From the NCBI RefSeq assembly GCF_016809835.1, contig NZ_JAFBIL020000005.1, positions 124,001 to 188,000 of the forward strand: a stretch of DNA of 64,000 nucleotides, in the 5' to 3' direction. How positions within the stretch are numbered: the first letter of the stretch is position 1; every line of letters starts with the position of its first letter. A model generated the notes under the pieces. The model ran no database searches. It was not told the DNA's origin and worked only from the letters and a program-made list of their open reading frames with translations. The translations under genes were made by a program, and so were the position numbers. This document shows positions 56,666-64,000 of the stretch, piece after piece. Source of the stretch: Massilia soli. GTDB taxonomy: Bacteria > Pseudomonadota > Gammaproteobacteria > Burkholderiales > Burkholderiaceae_D.

Positions 56666-57364
56666 TCATGACGCCGCCAGGTACATCTCGGCGATCCGGA
56701 TATCGGCCGGCAGCGTCACTTTCAGATTGCGGGGGTGGCCTTCGACCAGCCTGGGCGACAGGCCCATGGCCTCGATGGCGCTGGCGTCGTCGGTCACGAG
56801 CGCCGGGTCAACCGCCGCTGCGAGCGCCTCGCCCAGCAGCTTGTAGCGGAACATCTGCGGCGTCTGCGCCAGCCACAGGCCGTCGCGCGCAACGGTTTCG
56901 ACCGGGCCGCTGGTGCTGCGCTTGACGGTATCGACCACCGGCAGCGCCAGCAGGCCGCCGACCGGGTCGCTGCCGACCGCGGTAATCAGTTTTTCGATCA
57001 GCGCCGCGTCCAGCCCCGGGCGCGCGGCGTCGTGCACCAGCACCCAGTCGTCGCCCTGGACCATGCCGGCAAGCGCCGCCAGGCCGTTCCTGATCGATTC
57101 CATGCGGGTGGCGCCGCCGCAGCGCAGCACCGTCACCGCGCCCGGCGGCAGGACGGCGTCGATGTGGCCGTCGTCGCGGCTGACCACGACAAAGGTGTGC
57201 GCGATCAGCTCGCTCGACAGGAAGGCGTCGATGGTGTGGCGCAGCATCGGCTTTCCGCCGATCGCGATATATTGCTTGGGCGTAGCTGCGGCCATCCGCG
57301 CACCGACCCCGGCGGCCGGGATCAGGGCGAAATAGCGCGGGGCTTGCAGGATCATGGGAGTCAT
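56666..57364 (-). CDS. ispD: 2-C-methyl-D-erythritol 4-phosphate cytidylyltransferase
   Basis: 232 aa (228 if the second Met, at 57355, is used). Transfers CMP to methylerythritol phosphate in isoprenoid synthesis. The CTP-binding loop is PAAGVGARMAAATPKQYI, with the catalytic Arg and Lys; LVHDAARPGLD and later LVEGHPRNLKVTLPAD are family motifs. Upstream of ispF in the usual order; the two are not fused. Confidence 0.96.
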   Translation of the reverse strand: MTPMILQAPRYFALIPAAGVGARMAAATPKQYIAIGGKPMLRHTIDAFLSSELIAHTFVVVSRDDGHIDAVLPPGAVTVLRCGGATRMESIRNGLAALAGMVQGDDWVLVHDAARPGLDAALIEKLITAVGSDPVGGLLALPVVDTVKRSTSGPVETVARDGLWLAQTPQMFRYKLLGEALAAAVDPALVTDDASAIEAMGLSPRLVEGHPRNLKVTLPADIRIAEMYLAAS

Positions 57365-57434
57365 CTAGTGGTTTGGGCAGTCCGATAAAGACTGTACCTC
57401 ACCTGCACAAAATTTGCAGGCGGATCGCGCTTTC

Positions 57435-57995
57435 TCAGGCGGCCGGCAGCCACACGCCGCTTTGGATCTTCTCGAGCCAGAACGCGCCGATGATGGTCTT
57501 GACGTCGGTGATCTCGCCTGCCTTCACCATGCCGAGCATCTCCGGCACGGTCGAGGTGAAGATCTCCAGGAACTCGCCCTCGTCGAGCTTCGCCTCGCCC
57601 GCGGCGAGGCCGCGCGCCAGGTAGATGTCGAGGTGCTCGTCGGAGTATGCGATGGCGTTGTGAATGGTGCAGACGAAGTGCCACTCGGTCGCGGTGTAGC
57701 CGGTTTCTTCGGCCAGTTCGCGCTTGGCGCAGGCCAGCGTGTCTTCGCCCGGATCGATTTTACCGGCTGGGAATTCGATGAACTCGCGTCCCAGCGGATA
57801 GCGGAACTGGCGTTCCAGCAGCACCCTGCCGTCGTCGAACAGCGGCAGGATCACGACCGCGCCGGGATGCTTGATGTATTCGCGGTCGGTGATTTTCCCG
57901 TCCGGGAGCGCGATCCGGTCCTTCGCCACCTTCAGGAAGCGGCCGTCATAGGCCATCTCGCCGTCGATACGGGTTTCCTTCAGCTTTGAATCCAT
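57435..57995 (-). CDS. NUDIX hydrolase (ADP-ribose pyrophosphatase type)
   Basis: 186 aa from the ATG at 57995; 58007 is a possible start, but the frame above it runs into the REP-type repeat and is not real coding sequence. The Nudix box GKIDPGEDTLACAKRELAEE is at 78-97 with TGY after it, so the Mg2+-binding Glu residues are intact. EFIEFPAGKIDPGE is the ADP-ribose pyrophosphatase pattern. It would hydrolyse ADP-ribose or related nucleotide sugars. It follows the nuo genes and DUF2818 on the same strand, as in many betaproteobacteria, but the repeat lies between. Confidence 0.93.
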   Translation of the reverse strand: MDSKLKETRIDGEMAYDGRFLKVAKDRIALPDGKITDREYIKHPGAVVILPLFDDGRVLLERQFRYPLGREFIEFPAGKIDPGEDTLACAKRELAEETGYTATEWHFVCTIHNAIAYSDEHLDIYLARGLAAGEAKLDEGEFLEIFTSTVPEMLGMVKAGEITDVKTIIGAFWLEKIQSGVWLPAA

Positions 57996-58013
57996 GCGCG
58001 GCTCCATCCAAAT

Positions 58014-58088
58014 GTCGTTCCCGCGCAGGCGGGAACCTATACCAGCATATTCCAAGGCGCCATGGGTTCCCGCCTGCGCGGGAACGAC
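58014..58088. repeat. REP-type inverted pair between NUDIX and DUF2818 genes
   Basis: Arms at 58014-58038 and 58064-58088 are inverted copies of each other (24 of 25 identical). Each arm is itself a small hairpin, GTTCCC-GCGCAGGC-GGGAAC, the same layout as the dispersed dRS3-type repeats of Neisseria and REPs of other proteobacteria. The pair starts 4 nt past the DUF2818 stop and reaches to within 20 nt of the NUDIX start. It can end or stabilise the nuo transcript. Confidence 0.75.
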
Positions 58089-58092
58089 GGAA

Positions 58093-58395
58093 CTAGTGGC
58101 GGTGCTTGCGCAGGTAGCGCCAGACGAAACCCGGGAACGACAAGGTCACGAACAAAGGCACCGTGATCATGTAGAACTCCTTGACCTGGGTGAAGACGCT
58201 ACCGATGCGCGATTCGAGCAGGAACGCGATGGCGCCGACCACAAAGTACAGGACAAGCAGCTCGAACACCCGCACGAACGCGTGTTTCGGCTGCTTCAGG
58301 GGAATCAGGCCGAACACCTTCTCGGTCAGGAACGGCAGGTTGGCGGACGCCAGAGCGACGGCGATCACCAACCAGCTTGCAAGGGATACATCCAT
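58093..58395 (-). CDS. DUF2818 family membrane protein
   Basis: 100 aa from the ATG at 58395, 3 nt after the nuoN stop. Three hydrophobic helices (SLASWLVIAVALASANLPF; VFELLVLYFVVGAIAFLLES; FYMITVPLFVTLSFPGFVWR) and a basic C-terminus. The DUF2818 family (PF10993) is found next to nuoN in betaproteobacteria and may help complex I, but no role is proven. Confidence 0.88.
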   Translation of the reverse strand: MDVSLASWLVIAVALASANLPFLTEKVFGLIPLKQPKHAFVRVFELLVLYFVVGAIAFLLESRIGSVFTQVKEFYMITVPLFVTLSFPGFVWRYLRKHRH

Positions 58396-58398
58396 CAA

Positions 58399-59898
58399 TT
58401 ACGTCGAAAGCGTGGTGATCATCGCGTTGGTGCAGACGGTCAGCAGCGGACCTGCGAACACGCCCAGCGCCACGACGGCGATACCGTTGACCGACATCAC
58501 CACGCGCATGTCCATCGGCGCGCTGATGACCGAGACGTCAGCCGGCTCGTCGAACCACATCACCTTGACCACGCGCAGGTAGTAGAACGCGCCGATCAGC
58601 GAGAACAGTACCGCCAGCACGGCCAGCCAGATCGCGCCGGTCGACAGCACCGATTCGAGCACCGTCAGCTTGGCCATGAAGCCCATCGCAGGCGGCACGC
58701 CGGCCAGCGAGAACATCATCAGCATCATCACGGTGGCGAACCACGGGCTGCGCTTGCCGAGGCCCTTGAAGTCGCTGATTTCTTCGGCTTCGAACCCGGA
58801 ACGCGCCAGCATCATGATCAGGCCGAAGGTGCCGACCGTGGTCAGGACGTAGGTGATCGAATAGTACATCGCCGAGCTGTAAGCCGATGCCGCGTTGGCG
58901 GCGTCGCCGCCGACCACGCCCGACATCAGGCCAAGCAGCACGAAGCCCATTTGCGCGATGGTCGAATAGGCCAGCATGCGCTTGATGTTGGTCTGGGCGA
59001 TCGCGGTCAGGTTGCCGATTGCCAGCGACATCACGGCCAGCACCATCAGCATCTGCTGCCAGTCGAACGCCATCGAGCCCAGGCCTTCGGACAGCAGGCG
59101 CACGGCGATGGCGAAGGTGGCCAGCTTCGGCGCCCCGCCAAGCAGCAGGGTCACCGCGGTTGGCGCGCCCTGGTAGACGTCAGGCACCCACATGTGGAAC
59201 GGTACCGCGCCAAGCTTGAAGGCCAGGCCGGCGACGATGAACACCAGGCCGAACACCAGGATGGTGCGGCTGGCCGCGCCCGATTCGGCAGCGCGGGCGA
59301 TCTCGCCGAGATCGAGCGAGCCGGTGGCGCCGTACACCATCGACAGGCCGTACAGCAGGAAGCCGGATGCCAGTGCGCCGAGGATGAAGTACTTCATCGC
59401 CGCTTCGGTCGATACCGCGTGGTCGCGGCGCAGCGCGACCAGTGCGTACAGCGACAGCGACATCAGTTCGAGGCCGAGGTAGATCGACAGCGCGCTGTTC
59501 CCCGAGATCATGATCATCTGTCCCAGCATCGAGAACAGCGCCAGCACGTAGAACTCGCCGCCGAGGTTATCGGACATCATGTTGCGTTCGGTCGCGTAGC
59601 TGCGCGAGTACACCAGCGTCATCGCCACCGTCAGGTAGGTAAACAGCTTGAGCAGGCTCGACATCGGGTCCGACACGTACATGTTCGAGAACGTGTACAC
59701 GGTCGCGCCGCTGTTGAAGTCGGCAAACGAGAAGATCGCGCAGCCGCCCAGCGTGAGCAAGGTCAGGTAGTACGTGATATTGCGCTTGGCCGCGGGCAGG
59801 AACATGTCGATCAACAGGATCGCCGATGCCGCCACCACCAGGAAGATCTCGGCGTAGACCGGGGCCAGGTTAGGATTGGTGTATTCGTTCATAGTCAT
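58399..59898 (-). CDS. nuoN: NADH-quinone oxidoreductase subunit N
   Basis: 499 aa, about 14 membrane helices, one of the three antiporter-like proton-pumping subunits of complex I. Characteristic motifs are [15 protein letters not shown], the Lys-bearing [21 protein letters not shown] pattern (ends at about 240) and [16 protein letters not shown]. Either of two Met (59898 or 59892) may start it. It lies 3 nt after nuoM. Confidence 0.97.
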   Translation of the reverse strand: MTMNEYTNPNLAPVYAEIFLVVAASAILLIDMFLPAAKRNITYYLTLLTLGGCAIFSFADFNSGATVYTFSNMYVSDPMSSLLKLFTYLTVAMTLVYSRSYATERNMMSDNLGGEFYVLALFSMLGQMIMISGNSALSIYLGLELMSLSLYALVALRRDHAVSTEAAMKYFILGALASGFLLYGLSMVYGATGSLDLGEIARAAESGAASRTILVFGLVFIVAGLAFKLGAVPFHMWVPDVYQGAPTAVTLLLGGAPKLATFAIAVRLLSEGLGSMAFDWQQMLMVLAVMSLAIGNLTAIAQTNIKRMLAYSTIAQMGFVLLGLMSGVVGGDAANAASAYSSAMYYSITYVLTTVGTFGLIMMLARSGFEAEEISDFKGLGKRSPWFATVMMLMMFSLAGVPPAMGFMAKLTVLESVLSTGAIWLAVLAVLFSLIGAFYYLRVVKVMWFDEPADVSVISAPMDMRVVMSVNGIAVVALGVFAGPLLTVCTNAMITTLST

Positions 59899-59901
59899 TT
59901 C

Positions 59902-61401
59902 TTACGGAAGCTTCGATACGGAGACATGCTGGAGCAGGTCCGCAACCGAGGTTTGCATCGTGTCGGTAAATGGCGCCGGGTACAGGCCCATGTACAAGGT
60001 GGCGATCGCCAGGACGGCAAGCATGAAGAACTCGCGGCGGTTCAGGTCGACCAGCTCGGCCACGTGCGGGTTGGCCACTTCGCCGAATACCACGCGCTTG
60101 ACCATCCACAGCGAATACGCCGCGCCGAAGATCAGCGCCGTCGCGGCCAGCATGCCGATCCAGAAGTTGTACTCGACCGCGCCCAGGATCACCATGAACT
60201 CGCCGACGAAGCCGGAAGTGGCCGGCAAGCCCGCGTTAGCCATCGAGAACAGCACGAAGAACGCAGCGAACTTCGGCATGCGGTTGACAACGCCGCCGTA
60301 GTCGGCGATCTGGCGCGAGTGCATCTGGTCGTACAGCACGCCGATACACAGGAACATCGCGCCCGACACGAAGCCGTGCGAGATCATCTGGACGATACCG
60401 CCCTGCAGCGACATGGTGTTGAACATGAAGAAGCCGAGGGTGACGAAGCCCATGTGCGCGATCGACGAATAGGCGACCAGCTTTTTCATGTCCTTCTGTA
60501 CCAGCGCCACCAGGCCGATGTAGATCACGGCGATCAGCGACAAGGTGATGATGAACGGCGCCATCGAATGCGATGCGTCAGGCGTGATCGGCAGCGAGAA
60601 GCGCAGGAAACCGTAGGCGCCGAGTTTCAGCATGATCGCCGCCAGCACCGCGGAGCCGCCGGTAGGCGCTTCCACGTGGACGTCGGGCAGCCAGGTGTGG
60701 ACCGGGAACATCGGCACCTTGACCGCGAACGCCGCCAGGAAGGCGATGAAGATGAAGGTCTGCTCTTTCATCGTCAATGGCAGTGTGTGCCACTCGAGGA
60801 TGTCGAAGCTGCCGCCAGCTGCGTTGTACAGGTAGATGATCGCGACCAAGGTCAGCAAGGAGCCGAAGAAGGTGTACAGGAAGAACTTGAACGATGCGTA
60901 GATGCGGTTGTCGCCGCCCCAGATACCGATGATGATGTACATCGGGATCAGGGTCGCTTCGAAGAAGAAGTAGAACAGCAGGCCGTCCATCGCGCAGAAC
61001 ACGCCGATCATCAGGCCCGACAGGATCAGGAACGCGCCCATGTACTGCGCCACGCGCTGCTGGATCACTTCCCATGCCGAGATGATGACGATGACGGTGA
61101 TGAAGGCCGTCAGCGGCACGAACCACAGCGACAGGCCGTCGATGCCGAGGCTGTAGAAGATGTTGAAGCGGCCGATCCACGGCGCGCTTTCGACGAACTG
61201 CATGCCGTGGGCGGCGTTGTCGAAATTCGACACCAGCGGGAACGTCGCCAGCAGGCTGATGACGGCGCCGGCCAGCGCCAGCCAGCGGGTCATGCCGGCG
61301 CGCTCATCGCGGCCGATGGCCAGGATCAGTACACCAAACAGGACCGGGAGCCAGATCGCCAGGCTCAGGTAAGGGAAGGAAGATATCGTTGACTGCATCA
61401 T
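59902..61401 (-). CDS. nuoM: NADH-quinone oxidoreductase subunit M
   Basis: 499 aa antiporter-like proton-pumping subunit. Key segments: FEATLIPMYIIIGIWGG with the essential Glu of TM5, AFAVKVPMFPVHTWLPDVH with the Lys of TM7, and KKLVAYSSIAHMGFV. It lies 22 nt after nuoL and 3 nt before nuoN. Confidence 0.97.
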   Translation of the reverse strand: MMQSTISSFPYLSLAIWLPVLFGVLILAIGRDERAGMTRWLALAGAVISLLATFPLVSNFDNAAHGMQFVESAPWIGRFNIFYSLGIDGLSLWFVPLTAFITVIVIISAWEVIQQRVAQYMGAFLILSGLMIGVFCAMDGLLFYFFFEATLIPMYIIIGIWGGDNRIYASFKFFLYTFFGSLLTLVAIIYLYNAAGGSFDILEWHTLPLTMKEQTFIFIAFLAAFAVKVPMFPVHTWLPDVHVEAPTGGSAVLAAIMLKLGAYGFLRFSLPITPDASHSMAPFIITLSLIAVIYIGLVALVQKDMKKLVAYSSIAHMGFVTLGFFMFNTMSLQGGIVQMISHGFVSGAMFLCIGVLYDQMHSRQIADYGGVVNRMPKFAAFFVLFSMANAGLPATSGFVGEFMVILGAVEYNFWIGMLAATALIFGAAYSLWMVKRVVFGEVANPHVAELVDLNRREFFMLAVLAIATLYMGLYPAPFTDTMQTSVADLLQHVSVSKLP

Positions 61402-61423
61402 ATTATTGTCTTAGCTGGACGTG

Positions 61424-63499
<2,076 letters not shown>

Positions 63500-63534
63500 A
63501 TTGAACCTTATTCGTTATCTGTTGGGTTAAAAAC

Positions 63535-63843
63535 TTAGCCTTTGAGGCTGTCGAGGTCTTCCACATTGATCGTGTCCAGGTTACGGAACAAGACCACAAG
63601 GATCGCCAGGCCAATTGCCGACTCTGCTGCTGCAACGGTCAGGATGAAGAACACGAAGATCTGTCCCGACGCGTCGCCCAGGTAATGCGAAAAGGCGATG
63701 AAGTTCATGTTCACTGCCAGCAGCATCAGTTCGATGGCCATCAGCAGGACGATGATGTTCTTACGGTTCAGGAAGATCCCGACGATCGAGATCGCGAACA
63801 GGATCGCGCCCAGGACCAGGTAGTGTGCGAGCGATAAGGTCAT
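63535..63843 (-). CDS. nuoK: NADH-quinone oxidoreductase subunit K
   Basis: 102 aa, three membrane helices, with the two conserved Glu residues in [17 protein letters not shown] and [16 protein letters not shown] used in proton transfer. The start overlaps the nuoJ stop by ATGA (63840-63843). Confidence 0.97.
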   Translation of the reverse strand: MTLSLAHYLVLGAILFAISIVGIFLNRKNIIVLLMAIELMLLAVNMNFIAFSHYLGDASGQIFVFFILTVAAAESAIGLAILVVLFRNLDTINVEDLDSLKG

Positions 63844-64000
63844 TTTGTCTCCTTGGCGGCGGCGTCTTGGGCTTCGGCGGCAGCCAGTGCTTCGGCTTTC
63901 GAGACGGCGTCGAGCGCCGGCTGGTCGATCGCGTTCATCTTGACGACGCGCAGGCGGTCGTTACGCTTGACGCGTACGGCGTCGGCCGGATCGATGGCCT
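63840..64000 (-). CDS. nuoJ: NADH-quinone oxidoreductase subunit J, C-terminal end only
   Basis: Only the last 53 or so codons are inside the window; the gene continues past the right edge. The visible part is a hydrophilic tail ([18 protein letters not shown] then an Ala/Glu/Lys-rich end) after the membrane helices. Identity follows from position directly before nuoK with the usual ATGA overlap. Confidence 0.85.
   Translation of the reverse strand, partial: AIDPADAVRVKRNDRLRVVKMNAIDQPALDAVSKAEALAAAEAQDAAAKETK

Noticed and set aside
58014..58088. Start of a CRISPR-like repeat pattern
   Set aside because: Only two arms, inverted rather than direct, and no spacers; it fits a REP-type pair.
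57994..61392. Very long plus-strand open frame opposite nuoN and nuoM
   Set aside because: It is a by-product of high GC content opposite conserved complex I genes; its predicted protein is an Arg/His/Gln-rich string with no domain.

Overview
The window looks like chromosome of a GC-rich betaproteobacterium of the Oxalobacteraceae, most like Massilia/Telluria/Duganella. This rests on the nuoJKLMN-DUF2818-NUDIX gene order, an ispD-ispF pair, a phasin, an mdtABC-type pump with its own outer-membrane factor, and a secreted repeat protein ending in DUF4214. The assignment is inference. I see no rRNA, tRNA, CRISPR array, transposase or phage gene.

Layout. 0-6.4 kb: the 3' part of an S9 peptidase, an S46 dipeptidyl-peptidase with DPP11-type specificity residue, a SET-domain protein and a class C beta-lactamase-fold hydrolase. 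6.4-15.4 kb: a tightly coupled RND efflux operon (adaptor, two MdtB/MdtC-type pumps, outer-membrane lipoprotein). 15.7-23.1 kb: SppA, a Na+/solute symporter, a REP-type inverted pair, a small secreted protein, a NYN-LOTUS protein, an alpha/beta hydrolase lacking its nucleophile serine and a DUF1810 protein. 23.3-24.1 kb: two unrecognised small genes that look less GC-rich. 24.2-27.0 kb: an active/inactive pair of M16 peptidases. 27.2-33.2 kb: signalling genes (GAF histidine kinase, HDOD, PAS-GGDEF-EAL) plus an FKBP lipoprotein and a polysaccharide deacetylase. 33.5-36.6 kb: ribA and a coupled trypsin-like protease/FHA membrane protein pair. 36.6-40.7 kb: a degraded stretch with a multiply broken secreted-protein gene, a LysM lipoprotein and two hypothetical genes.

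40.8-46.6 kb: two uncharacterised membrane proteins (DUF389, DUF2254) lie in one run with a LytS/LytTR two-component pair and a membrane acyltransferase. 46.6-49.4 kb: two divergent regulator/enzyme pairs (CGNR regulator/hydrolase, HxlR regulator/SDR). 49.6-50.4 kb: a phasin with a candidate FNR-type box upstream. 50.5-54.4 kb: FMN reductase, VOC/glyoxalase-fold protein, voltage-gated-type K+ channel with a C-terminal zinc ribbon, KtrA and KtrB lie on one strand with overlaps or short gaps. This resembles the logic of electrophile-gated K+ systems (KefC/KefF with glyoxalase) but is built from different parts, and it is the most interesting candidate system here. 54.4-58.0 kb: a small hypothetical gene, an MFS transporter, ispF, ispD and a NUDIX hydrolase. 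58.1-64 kb: the distal part of the complex I operon, cut inside nuoJ at the right edge.

Most genes from about 15.4 kb leftward and from 49.6 kb rightward are on the minus strand. Overlapping stop/start codons are frequent, so translational coupling is common. The high GC content opens very long frames on the opposite strand; these were judged to be shadows and left out.
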